From the NCBI GenBank assembly GCA_009602725.1, contig WELB01000002.1:1598237-1658317 (forward strand): a stretch of 60,081 bases of DNA, read 5' to 3'. Shown here piece by piece: positions 20,950 to 31,449 of the stretch. Each line of letters opens with the position of its first letter. Position 1 is the first letter of the stretch. A program made the position numbers and the translations under genes. This stretch comes from Spirogloea muscicola (lineage: Eukaryota; Streptophyta; Zygnematophyceae; Spirogloeales; Spirogloeaceae). Under the pieces are notes generated by a model. That model ran no database searches. It worked only from the letters and a program-made list of their open reading frames with translations, and had not been told where the DNA came from.

Positions 20950-22470
20950 TGGGTTCCTTGGCCAGAGCCAGAGGACGGCTGCCCAAGGGAGGGAGGTTGA
21001 GGTTGAGAGCGAGAGGAAATTGGAGTAGGGAGAAGGGACAGGGGTTCAAGAAGTGGGGAAAATCACAAGAGGGTGACTCCATCTACACTGGCACCACCGG
21101 ACTCCCTAGCCCGCATCTATCCCGTTCCCGTCTAGCGCTGTGTGTGATGAGCTTCATAAAGCATGTATTCAGATGGTAGCGCCCCGCCACCCACTGCACT
21201 GAACTTAAAGCATATGAGCTACCGTTTCAGAAATTTCATAGGACTTTCTCTTCAAAGACGTGCAGCCTGCTCAACGTCCGAGCAAAGTGAGCAAATAGCG
21301 ACGATGCCAAGCCCACCGGAGTGGCAAAGGCTGCGTGACGGGCCCCACTGCATATTGCAGTTTGAGCGGCCAAAGGACTTTGAAAGGAGCCAAAAGGCAT
21401 CCGGAAGGACGACGACAGCAGAGGACGCCGGTGCAGCAGATCAAAGCACCGTAGATCAAGAGAATGTTTGCAGGCACAACAAGTGGCGAGACGAGACGAA
21501 GAGCGTCACGTGGAAGCCAATTATCATCAGGTTTCAGAGAGAGAGAGACTGGAAGCTCCTTATAGTAGGGGCGATAGCTCTGATAGGTCAGCCCTTACAT
21601 TTAACCAGGTCCGAATGGGCGGGAAGTTCTAATTCACACAGCTACACAAATTAACTAGTCGAAGTGGGTGCTCAATGGTCCCTAGTCAGCAGCTGCAGTC
21701 AGAGTAGCTTACAGCCGAATAAACGAGAGAGGTGAGAAAAAGCTGTTCTTAAGTAAGACACTGGGTCGTACGAGGCCAGCCCAAAAGAATGAACAAGGTC
21801 CAGAACAGACCGGAAGCTGCAAAAGCACTAAATTTCTTTCCTGCTGCGAATGGACGCTCAGTGACCTCTACTCAAGAATGCAACAAGGGGGCGATGGAAG
21901 TAAAAGGCCAGCCCAATAAGCTCTAGTCAGCAGCCGCAACTTAGAGTAGCTTGCAACTCGGAAAGTGCTACCACGGGCAAAGGGAGAGAGGGGAAGACTC
22001 ACATCAGAGGTCGACGGCTGTGATAGGCAATCTCAGAAAGACAGAAGTGCTCGCCCATAGAGAAGGGGCTGGGAACGGCCAGCCCAAGAAGAAATAAACC
22101 ACTGCTAAAGGAAGCGCGGCCCAAATGACTGGTGGCTGTGAGAGGCCAGCCCAAAGGATGGACAAGGTCTGAAGGAGCCGGATGGCGCAGAAAGCAAGGT
22201 ACTACAGCTAAGCGGCCGCAGGTCCCCTGGCTAGAGCCAGAGGCGGCGGCAAGGGCTCGACCGGCGCGGAGATGCAACGCGCGAGCCATGGACCGCTGCA
22301 GCGAGACGGCCAAGCGCAGAAAGAAGACTGAACAGATTCGAAAGGGCCAGAAAATCACGCTCAACATACAGCGACTTAAGTGGCCTCTGGGTGCTCAACA
22401 TTCCCTCTTGGGCAGCCGCAGCTCAGAGAAACTAGCCTCCGGGTAGCAGGTCCCGTGGCTATAGCCAGAA
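20950..22470. other. Repeat-rich stretch without a supported gene
   Basis: Several diverged minus-oriented hairpin modules lie near 21.77, 21.90, 22.05 and 22.13 kb. There is also a short minus RLE tail fragment at about 22.21-22.33 kb (VSLQRSMARALHLRAGRALA). A 163-codon plus frame (21163-21654) has no recognisable domain; I leave it uncalled. Confidence 0.5.
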
Positions 22471-22529
22471 GAAAGTGCTCGCCCATAGAGAAGAGGGGCT
22501 GGCAAAGAAGAGAAGAAGAGGGCTCGCCC

Positions 22530-23531
22530 AGCTTCTGATAAGAGGAACACAATCCAGACTGGTTACGGCAGTGGAAGATGAGCGCTGCAGAAGGTTGAGG
22601 AGGCTGCCAGGGATTCAGAACAATCCAAGGAGCCTGGCAAGACTTACTTCTCTTGCCACACCGGGTGCCACAGACTGGATCGCCTCTGACGCCGTCGCGC
22701 CTTCAGCTTCAGCTCGGAGGCCTTTCGGACGTCGCGTCAATTCTTCCTCGGCCTACCACCTAACAGCCTGATTGGGGTGCGCCAGTGTGAGTGCGGCTTC
22801 CGTGCAGAGGGCGCTGAGCTCGCCACTCACATGCTGCGATGCCCCACTGGACCAGAAGTGGTGGACATCCACAACCTCCTTCGAGATGCCATGGCGGGTT
22901 TGACGCGCGACGTCGGGTACCGTGCGGTCGTGGAAGTGAACAACATTATGCCTATCACCATGGATGCCCAAGGACGTCATCATCGCCGCATACTTGACAT
23001 TGTGGGCGTGCAACGTGGTGGAGGACCACCGGCCTTGGTCGATGTTGGTCGATGTAGTTACGGAGGCCTGTAAAAGTCCAGCATCGATGGACATCGCTGG
23101 CCACGCTGTGGGTGGTGCCAAACTAAGAAAGCTGCAGCACTACTCCGATTACCCTCAATGCGATCAGCTCCTGCCAGCGGCAGTCGACATGTTTGGCTGC
23201 TTAGGTCCTCGTTTCCATTCTTCAAAATATTGCCACTCTAGGCTACACACGACATGCAGATGTGCTCCCGCCTAAACCCTAATCCCTAAACCCTAAAGTC
23301 CTAAATCCTAAATCCTAAACCCTGAACCCTAAACCGGTTGAGATGGGCTTGCCTGTTGCATATTTGTTATTCTTGCGACGACGAGTTTCGGCCTGTTTGC
23401 AGCGTGCTCAGGCTAATACTTTGCACCAGAAAGCTGGGCAAGCTCTAGTTGGTGGCAGAAGGGCTTCGAATCTGCCATCTAGTATTCAGGCATCGATTAG
23501 CGACCTTTATGTTTTGACCCGTGCTTACTGA
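22530..23531 (+). mobile_element. RLE-type LINE subfamily B, 3' copy interrupted by telomeric repeat
   Basis: The plus strand reads RLVTAVEDERCRRLRRLPGI, then (after a frame shift) LPPNSLIGVRQCECGFRAEG, AELATHMLRC, RRILDIVGVQRGGGPPALVD, KLQHYSDYPQCDQLLPAAVD and YTRHADVLP. Here 63 bp of CCCTAAA-like DNA intervene. The frame then resumes with EMGLPVAYLLFLRRRVSACL and ends DLYVLTRAY-stop at 23531. The RRADLV-type endonuclease signature of subfamily A appears here as RRILDIVG...ALVDV. It is inactive because of frameshifts and the insertion. Confidence 0.85.
23271..23333. repeat. Interstitial telomere-like repeat (CCCTAAA-type), 63 bp
   Basis: About nine units of CCCTAAA and near variants (CCTAAATC, CCCTGAA) in one orientation. 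The array interrupts the RLE tail exactly between the codons for VFP/VLP and EMG. CCG is found at both edges (23268-23270 and 23334-23336), compatible with a 3-bp target duplication. The uninterrupted sequence is seen at 14.96-15.33 kb and 23.9-24.4 kb. Confidence 0.92.
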
Positions 23532-23643
23532 GCGGGTCAATCTGCTGTAGTTTATGTAGGTCTCTAGATGTGCTTGCCTTCGTATTTGGCCATTTGGCCT
23601 TCGTTCGTTTCAAATGCACGATCTTTCTTGCCCATTGAGGATA

Positions 23644-23662
23644 GGGCTGGCAAAGCCAGCCC
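23644..23662 (-). repeat. Hairpin module between two tail-to-tail LINE copies
   Basis: GGGCTGGCAAAGCCAGCCC has a 7-bp stem and a 5-base loop, followed by an A run and GAATAAACACCTCC. It lies near the axis of the 22.5-24.85 kb inverted repeat. Confidence 0.8.
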
Positions 23663-23901
23663 AAAAAGAATAAACACCTCCTCCCGGAGGTGTAAGCACG
23701 TGGCTGGCTCTTCCAGCCGCACTTTTACGACCTTGTACATTCCTCTGGGCTAGCCTCTCACTTTACTTGTCGGGCTGGCTTATCACAGCCCTTGCCCCCA
23801 ATGGAAAGAAGATTGTGCATTTGAAACGAACGAAGGCCAAATGGCTAAGTACAAAGGCAAGCACATCTGAAGACCTACATAATGACAGCAGATTGACCCG
23901 C

Positions 23902-26900
23902 TCAGTAAGCACGGGTCAAAACATAAAGGTCGCTAATCGATGCCTGAATACTAGATGGCAGATTCGAAGCCCTTCTGCCACCAACTAGAGCTCGCCCTGC
24001 TTTCTGGTGCAAAGCATTAGCCTGAGCACGCTGCAAACAGGCCGAAGCTCGTCGTCGCAAGAACGACAGATATGCAGCTGCAAGCCCATCTCAGCCGGGA
24101 ACAAATCTGCATGTCGTGTGTAGCCTAGATTGGCAATATTTTGAAAAAGAGTGTGGAAACGAGGACCTAAGCAGCCAAAAATGTCGACTGCCGCTGGCAG
24201 GAGCTGATCGCAGTGGGGGTAATCGGAGTAGTGCTGCAGCTTTCTTTGTTTGGCACCACCCACTGCGTGGCCAGCGATGTCCGTCGATGCTGGACTTTTA
24301 TAGGCCTCTGTAACAACAACATCGACCAAGGCCCGTAGTCCTCCACCACGTTGCACGCCCACAATCTCAAGTGTGCGGCAATTATGACGTCCTTGGGCAT
24401 CCGTGGTGATAGGCATGATGTTGTTCACTTCCACGACCGCACGGTACCCGGTCGCGCATCAAACCCGCCAGGGCATCGCGAAGGAGGTTGTGGATGCCCA
24501 CCACTTCTGGTCCAGTGGGGCATCGCAGCATGTGAGTGGCGAGCTCAGCGCCCTCTGCACGGAAGCCGCACTCACACTGGCGCACCCCAATCAGGCAGTG
24601 GAAGAATTCTTCCTCGGTAGGCCGAGGAAGAATTGAAGCGATGTCCGAAAGGCCTCGGAGCTGAAGCTGAGTGCGTTGGCGACGGCGTGAGAGGTGATCC
24701 AGTCTGTGGCACCCGGTGTGGCGAGAGAAGTCTTGCCAGGCTCCTCGGATTGTTCTGAATCTTTGGCAGCCTCCTCAACCTTCTGCGGCGCTCATCTTCC
24801 ACTGCCGTAAGCAGTCTGGATTGTGCCCCTCTATCAGAAGCTTGGGCGAGGTCTGAGAATGGCGTGAGTAGGGATTGTATAGAGGGAAAAAGGTCGACTG
24901 CTGAGTCGCGGATGCTCCTCAGATCCGCTTGGAAAGGGAAGGAGCCTTCCTCCACATTGCGGACAGGGTCGTGGAGGCAAGGGAAGCACATGGGAAGCAG
25001 AGAGGCGATCTGGTGCCAGCAGCCCAGGAAGGCTGCTTTCGCCGTCTGCTCCAACGACCGGCAGCCAAGGCCGCCCATGCGAGTGGGGAGGGAGGCCTGG
25101 AGGGAAGCTGAAGCTGAGGGGAAAGATGAAGAATGTAGTATGGATGCCAAGGACTGCAGAAGGGAGTTATCATATTCCTTGTAGAGCTCCACCACCATGC
25201 CCATTGTTTCGATTGTCCGTTGCAGATAGCAAGCCCGTTGGCCGATGCAGCGAGTGAGAATGGCCAACTCAAGCTATGTGTCGCCAAGGAGGGAAAGGGA
25301 AGGGAGGGGGCGAGGTGTTTTTGAAGCCTTTCCCGCAAGTCCACCGCCACGTGAGCTGGTGTACTGAAGGGGACCTTGAGGATGGCCAGCCCATTGGCAG
25401 GGGTCTGACAGCCGAAAGGGAGCTGAAGGTTGGCGGGGAGACCGCGTGGGGACTATGCCACGCTCTTGGACGGGCAAATCCGCAGGCCCATCAGGTCCAA
25501 TTTGCGAACGAGCAAGGGGTAAGCCGCCATGACCTCCCGCGGGAGGTCTAATGATGTAGTGTGTCATCCTCGTAGGAGGGAAAGAGGAGGTCTGGGTGTT
25601 GGCTCTGGGTGCGCCGAATAGTCCGGCAATGTGCCAAGGCAAACAGGATTGGGCTAAGGGGATACCCCTGGTGTGTGCCAGAAGATGACCACAGCGTCTT
25701 CCACGACTCTCCGGCTTGCCACAGCAGCCGCCCTGGAAGGCCAAAGGCCATGGGGAAAAAGGGTACAAGGGAAGGGAAGTGGTTGCGCAGCTCCTCCATG
25801 ATGACGCTGCACTCCACGGTGTTGAAAACATTACTGATATCCAGCCCAAAGACCATCAATGAAGGGTCCACGTCGAGAGCAGCGCGGATGCCATGGATGA
25901 GGGCCTCCGCCCCGCAGGACATGCCAGCACCAAATTGGTGGGGTGATAGGTGGCTGGTCAGCTGGGGTTTCAGCTCGCTGCACACGGCCTTGATACTAGC
26001 CTCATGATAACCTCTGTCATCACAATGGGTCTCACACCGCCTGTCGGCTTCGCAAGGGCTAGCAGGTGGCTGGAGTTTAAGGCATCGGCAATGTGTGGCG
26101 GAATGGCAGCTCTGGCAATGTGCCGGCAGGTGGACAGGAACAGGGAGAAGCTCCTCTCATCCCCATCAAGGAAAAGGTCCTGTAGGTGCTCAAAGAGCCA
26201 TCCAGAAGGGCCTCCAGACACCCTTGGGTGGGCTTTGGTCAGGGCCACACGGAGCGCCTCTGCCGATAGGTCAAGAGGACTGGGGAGCTCGCCAGCCCAG
26301 GGCTCGAGGGGGTGTTGGGGGGTGGAGCTGTCGCAAGATAGCCTCCGTGGCGTCGTTGGCAGTAGCCAGGGGGTCAGGGCAAAGGGCCTGAGAGGCCCGA
26401 GAAAGTTCTCCTTCCTAGGTTTCGAAGGCCGTCAGGGATGAGAAGGGGGGTGAGGTCCACTGTGGCAGCCCAATGCCAGCTCTCTGGAGAAGGGGGTGGT
26501 GGAGGCCGAACGGTGCCCGGCACATGTGAACTCGCTGCCTGCTCCTGCCGATTCTGGCTATTTGCGGCAGTGATAGGCATGGACTGGCAGCCCTTTCGGG
26601 CTGAAACGTTGCTGGCATACTGGGCAGGGGACTCTCTGGTCTGGTGCATTTGGGAGGCCCGTGTGGACTGGGCTCGGGTCGTGAGACCGACCCTGGCGAG
26701 GTCGTCGTTGATGGTCACCAGCTGGATGGTCTTTCACAACAACAGGTCGAGGCAGCAAGGGAGGTAGAGGTACGGGTAGAGGCAACAGAGGAGGTAGAGG
26801 AGGGGCAATGGTGGCGGCGGCAATGGTGGCGGCGGCAATGGAGGTGGTGGTGGTGGTGGTGGCGGCTCCGGGGCGGGGACTGGTGCAGGCACTGGAGAAT

Positions 26901-27222
26901 GCACAGCTGGAGCTTGAGGAAGAGATGGGCGTTGCCTTCGAGTCGAGAGTAGATGCAGCAGACTTCGCGGCCGGCAGGAAAGAAAGGGCCCGTCCGCAGT
27001 AGAGGAGTCGCTTGACTGTGCCGGGCTGATGATAATTCCGACTCGGGGGTCCATGTTGGGGGCCTCGGACTCTGCATCCAAGGAGGCCGAGCCGGGGTCC
27101 GCAAGCCGAGCTATCTCATCAGGAGCAGGGACTGCAAGGAGGGGCTCGAGCTCCACAGCCGTCGTCGGGGAGGAGCGTGAAGAAGCTGAAGGGGCCGGTG
27201 AAGGACTGGGAAGGTCGGCCAC
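23902..27222 (-). mobile_element. RLE-type LINE subfamily B, nearly full length (~3.3 kb), inactive
   Basis: In minus-strand order: a Pro/Ser-rich N-terminus beginning near 27222, a C2H2 finger (CPVCQQRFSPKGLPVHAYHC, ~26.6 kb), RT start (PSGWLFEHLQDLF; LLALAKPTGGVRPIVMTEVI) and motif A (FGLDISNVFNTV). Motif B is SSGTHQGYPLSPILFALA and motif C is SYEDD (~25.57 kb). Then come the thumb, LPTRMGGLGCRSLEQTAKAA, the CCHC knuckle (CECGFRAEGAELATHMLRC), an endonuclease-like segment and the tail ending LTRAY-stop at 23902. Several frameshifts break it, including a 1-bp deletion near 24.08 kb relative to the 15-kb copy. Glu replaces Ala in the usual YADD box. Confidence 0.85.
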
Positions 27223-27750
27223 TGAGGCAATGGCAGCCCTCGTTTGCAGCAGTCGAGCTGCGGGTGCCGTAAGGGCAGGGGCGCGCCGCGACGGGTTGCG
27301 CGCCGCGCCTCGACCTTTGGCAGCCGCTGCTATGGCGGTGGGGTCGGTCCAGCGGGCGGTGGGCGATGGGGGCCGGCGGGGGGATTAANCGGTGGTGCTG
27401 GCGGCGGGGCTCGGCGCGGCGGCGGGCGGGTTCTCCGACATCCGCCCCGCCGGTGAGGGCGGGGCCGGCCTGGACGAGGCATCAAGAGGCGGCGGCGGCG
27501 GCGCCGGCGCTGTGACGAGCAATGGCCGTGTCCTGCGGGAGCGGCGGGGCCGGCCCCGAGATGGCGGCGGCGGAGGGCTCGACGGCGGGGATGACGCCGG
27601 CGCTGTCGCGGCCAAGGCGGTGCGGCTGCCGTGCGGTGACGACCCACCGACGCAGCGGCTGGCTCCCGACGAGCAGCTCTCGTGGCAGCCTCAGGTGACT
27701 GGCCGCCGCCGCCGATCGGTGCCGATCCATTCGGCGCTACAGTGGCCAGC

Positions 27751-27771
27751 CCCAAACCCTAACCCTAAAGC
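27751..27771. repeat. Two telomere-like units
   Basis: CCCAAACCCTAACCCTAAAG lies at the edge of the GC-rich stretch upstream of the fucosyltransferase gene. It contains two CCCTAA(A) units in the same orientation as the 23.3-kb array. This is too short to exclude chance. Confidence 0.5.
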
Positions 27772-27959
27772 TAAGCCCAATGAGAGCTGGATCTCTCAGC
27801 AGGCTGTGGAGTGCTGCTCTGCCGCGCTTGATGCTGGCTGACACCAATCTAGGCCACCCCGCGTGTTGTTAACACGCCGCCGTCGCCACCGTCTTGCCCA
27901 ACAGTCAAAGTATAACTTGATCTGTCTTGTCTTCGCCATTGTGTAAGAAATTTGCAAAG

Positions 27960-28025
27960 CCTACGACAGGACTTGAACCAGAGACCTTTTACTTACCAAA
28001 TTCTCTGCCAACTGGGCCTTCCTTT
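27960..28025 (-). ncRNA. tRNA-like relic (pol III A and B boxes); tRNA pseudogene or SINE head
   Basis: On the minus strand an A-box-like AGGCCCAGTTGG (28019-28008) matches TRGCNNAGYNGG except for its first base. It is followed 28 bases later by a perfect-looking B box, GGTTCAAGTCC (27979-27969). GGCAGAG and AAAGGTCTCTGG between them look like D-arm and variable-region sequence. The acceptor and anticodon stems do not pair, so it is not a functional tRNA. It ends a few bases before the acceptor of the next exon on the opposite strand. Confidence 0.5.
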
Positions 28026-28030
28026 CGCAG

Positions 28031-29529
28031 GCTGGTCGCTACCTGCTGGCCTTCTGCGGCTCGCCGGACGTGGGCAGCAGCCTGGCGTGCATCGAGGCGC
28101 ACCTCCTGCTCGCCGGCCTCCTGCAGCGCACACTCGTGGTGCCGCAGCGGCCCTGGGCCGGCTCCTCCGCGCGGCCCTCCGCCGCCTGGGACTGGAGCCT
28201 GGCCCTGGACGTCGCCGCGGCCGGCCGCTGCTATGGCGACAACACCATCTTGTCCCTCCGGGACTACAAGGTGGGTCCTTCCCGTGGCTCAGTGCTGCCA
28301 GAAATGGTGTAGAGTTGTCGCAGTGGCTGACAATGACCGCGCGCTTCACGAGGCAACTCGCACACTGTATGACGGCCTTCGTTTTCACGAGTACAGGAGC
28401 AGGAGGGCGGCCAGGACGACACGATCGTGGTGGACGAGTTGCGGTGCTGGAAGGCTGGCTGCCGGGAGCTGGTGCAGGACTCGGAGCGCTCTGATGTAGT
28501 TTGGCCCAACGAGGAGGCCTTCGCAGGGCTGCCGCCAGGCGGCGAGACGCTGGCGAGTGTGCAGGAGGGCTTCAGCTCAAGCGCGAAGATGCTGTGCCTC
28601 GGCGACCTCCTGGGCACGCACATAATCGACCAGCCGAGCTTCTATCTACAGCCATACAGCCCCTTCAAGCGGCGCTGCAAGCTACCGCTGCGGCCGCACA
28701 GAGCCATTGGGCGCACTGGCGAGGCTTTCATACACACGCTCCTTGGCCAGAATTACCTCGCGCTGCATCTGGAGCGTGGCGAGGCCTGGGACAGCTGGCG
28801 GACCTGCGCCAACGACAATGAGTGCTTCTGGCCGCTGCCCGACGTCGCTGACTGCCTGCTGGCAAAGGTGGAGGGCACGGCCATCCGCATGGTGTTCTTG
28901 GCCACAAATGCGCACCCGCTCGAGATTACAGTGCTCGAAGACCTGCTGAAGGCTGGAAATGGTCATACGGGCCCTGTGCAGCTCGTGCAAGTGAGTAACC
29001 TGCCATCAATTGGCAGACTAGGTCCTGATTCCCCTCCCAACTTATAATTATCCCTTTAACAGAGAAGAAATTTTGGTCTCTAAACTCCAGTCTAATATTC
29101 ACTTGGCCCTTGTCTTCACCAGGCTGTGCAGCAACTTTCCTCTCAAGTTTGATCAATCTGCACACGAATCTGGTCAGGTCGACTGAGAACTGCTCTATAC
29201 ATTCACTGATGTGACAACCCTGGTGGTTCTGTTGACAGTTACCGAGGAGTTGGAGAGACGAAAAAGGCCAGGTGCCAGCCTGGGTGGATGAGAAGTTCGA
29301 CCACCTTGGCATGGACAGCAGCTCGTTTGCGCTGTCATCTCTAGAGGTCGTGATATGTGCAGAAGCCAGGGTGTTCCTGGCTAGTGGCAAATCGCCCACA
29401 AGCACTCGCATCTTTGAGATGAGGACAGCGCTTGAGAAGGTTTCGTGCCTTGACAGCACAATTTGCGCTGGTCACAAGCTGCGAAAGCTACCGTCACTAT
29501 CAAGCTTTGATATTAGCAATAAGAGATGA
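28031..29529 (+). CDS. O-fucosyltransferase-like protein (5' exon not found)
   Basis: Three exons are in phase 0 throughout: 28031-28270, 28397-28990 and 29239-29529 (stop TGA). Together they give 374 residues plus an unresolved start. Seen motifs are RYLLAFCGSPDVG followed by LLLAGLLQRTLVVP at the start, YLALHLERGEAWDSW in the middle and SLEVVICAEARVFLASGKSP followed by STRIFEMR near the end. In GDP-fucose O-fucosyltransferases the corresponding parts are the N-terminal Rossmann start, the H-x-R-R-G-D donor loop and the ICA.A..F.G..ST.S segment. Asp of RRGD is Glu-Ala here and the Arg pair is Glu-Arg, so activity is uncertain. A secretory-pathway role is inferred. Introns are 126 and 248 bp. 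Confidence 0.7.
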
Positions 29530-29890
29530 ATTGTTACAACTATCTGATCCACTAAAATTTGATGTCCCAATCTATACATGTTGCAATTGGTGTCTAGTTC
29601 CTCAGCAGTATGATGTCTTCTGCATGTTTCACTTGACTTCAGCAAGTTATCACCCACGACTAGCTGGCGATAGTAGCATGTGACTTGCTGGCCTGACCAG
29701 GCCATCACTCAGACAAGTGGGCAATTGCATGTATCTGTGATATTGGCCACGTGGTATTCGAAACTTTTGTCGCGTGGTTCCCTGTAATTTTCCGTCGATG
29801 CTTCATCTCCATAATAATGGGCTTCATTGTCGTAGCTCTCACATCAAGCCCTCCATGGTACACCCGACAGCTGTGTGTGAAGGCTAAACA
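29530..29890. other. Intergenic, convergent gene ends
   Basis: About 360 AT-richer bases lie between the stop of the plus-strand fucosyltransferase-like gene and the stop of the minus-strand gene. Presumably they hold both 3' UTRs. No repeat or hairpin was noticed. Confidence 0.5.
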
Positions 29891-29897
29891 GCTGAGA

Positions 29898-31098
29898 CTA
29901 GCCAACCAGAAGCTGGTTGGCTCGAAGCTGCAGGTGCACCTGAATATAACCGCCGTTGCCTAGTGCTGTATCCAGCGTGCGGCTGGAGAGCTGGGTGCTG
30001 CTTCTCATAAAGGTGCTCAATGGAATTTGCATAGTAGCCAGGCCGCTGAGTGTGAGTAGCCCAGTGTGGTTGCGTCTTGACCCAGACCCCATTGAAAGGT
30101 GCCAGGCACTGTTGACAGCGCTTGCAAGGTCTTGCCTGCTCAAGCGTGTCGTCAGGGAGGTCTGGCTGCACATGTGAATAGTAGCAAATAGAGACACGAC
30201 ATTGTCATCACAGCCAGCTTAAAGGGCAACGACTGAGATGCAGATCGAGAATCTTGTGCAAGTACAGCATTGTGTAAGCCAGACAACCAATGAAGAAGAA
30301 GCACTAGCAGAAACTCTGCAAGGGTGGGAACGACTCCGATTTGGATTCGTCACTTAGACCAGCGCAAGAGACAAGCCAGATGTTTGTCATGTCTCACCTG
30401 TATGGGCTACCGGCAATGGTGCCTGTGAGATTGTGGAGAGTAATAGCAGCAGATGTAAGTATTGGCTGGAAGGTGCCCCTTGTGCTGACCCGAGCGGTCT
30501 GACTTTGCATGTCTAGTGTGGCACTGCTCGTGCGGATCCTTGCAAGTGATGCTGAACCGAGGGCCACGGTTGCTCCCATGTGCCTTGGATCTGCGGGCAA
30601 TTTTGCTCAGTCAACCAGTTGGGTTGGACAATAATGCGCACTTGCATTTTTCGAATCTGTAGCTTGCTCATTTTTATGCTCAATTTATAGCTTGCTCAAT
30701 AGCTTGCTCTATTTACCAAATTACTCTTGATTGAGGCCTGTCAATCTCCTTACGTGGCACTATGTCTTCTATAGCATCAAGGAACGTGCCCTTCTTGACT
30801 GTCAGAGTCCGTTGTTGCAACTGGCTTGGGTTGGTTGCAGGCTTTGACCTGTTGAGATAAGGGAGCTGACTATTGTAAAGCTGGATGGCAAGCTGCCGCT
30901 TGAGGCCACGTTGCCCAGCTGAGCTTGCAGAGATCCCCTTAGCTTAAAATTTTGAGGCTCCAGGGAGATCGTTGCAGTGCCATTGCTGGACGAAAGCCAG
31001 GAGGACTGCGACCTTGACGGATCAATTGACAGGGTCGTCTGGCCTGCATGCTTGCTCACGCACCAAGTAAGAGATCTCACGCTGCCGGCATGCGAGGA
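29898..31098 (-). CDS. Unrecognised protein, last three exons
   Basis: The exons 31098-30849, 30590-30398 and 30165-29898 join in consistent phases (0/1, 1/2, 2/stop). The donors are ACAG|GTCAAA and ACAG|GTGAGA and the acceptors are GCAG. They encode 236 residues rich in Ser, Thr, Leu and Asn: SIDPSRSQSSWLSSSNGTAT, ISLEPQNFKLRGSLQAQLGN, IRTSSATLDMQSQTARVST, GLLTLSGLATMQIPLSTFM. The alternating pattern suggests a beta-sandwich with several N-x-S/T sites, as in secreted or lumenal proteins. An upstream frame at 31.45-31.19 kb has a hydrophobic start (VFLLSRLFVILACTFAPVLT) and could be the 5' exon, but no in-phase junction was found. Family unknown. Confidence 0.5.
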
Positions 31099-31184
31099 CT
31101 GCGTGTGACATACACACCAACCACACCAGTGCAATCATCTACATCACAAGAGCGCACGCCAGCCAAGTGCATCAAGAGCTCCTG

Positions 31185-31449
31185 CTAACATTGTAATGTT
31201 GTTTCAACTGTTATATCTATACTGGATTCATCGTCAAGCTGCAGGGAGAGTTGACCTGCAGTGAGGACAGGTGCAAAGGTGCAGGCCAAGATGACAAACA
31301 AGCGGCTCAGCAGAAACACATGTCTGGTATAGATCACAATATGAGCCCTGCCCTGAGTGCGACACTGCCAGTCGCTGCCGCACATGCTCAACGCCATGCC
31401 TGCAGAGAGGGCAGTCGCAAAGTGTAAACGCCACTGGCGCCAACGGCAA
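31185..31449 (-). CDS. Possible signal-peptide exon for the minus-strand gene at 29.9-31.1 kb
   Basis: A minus frame carries a strongly hydrophobic stretch (FLLSRLFVILACTFAPVLTA) followed by GQLSLQLDDESSIDITVET, which resembles a signal or membrane anchor and a beta-strand start. It lies directly upstream of the exons ending at 29898. The splice junction could not be fixed: CAG|GTCAAC leaves phase 1, whereas the next exon needs phase 0. Confidence 0.3.

Noticed and set aside
21163-21654. 163-codon plus-strand frame
   Set aside because: No recognisable family or splice context; surrounded by repeat modules.
27960-28025. Functional tRNA gene
   Set aside because: A and B boxes are present but acceptor and anticodon stems do not pair.
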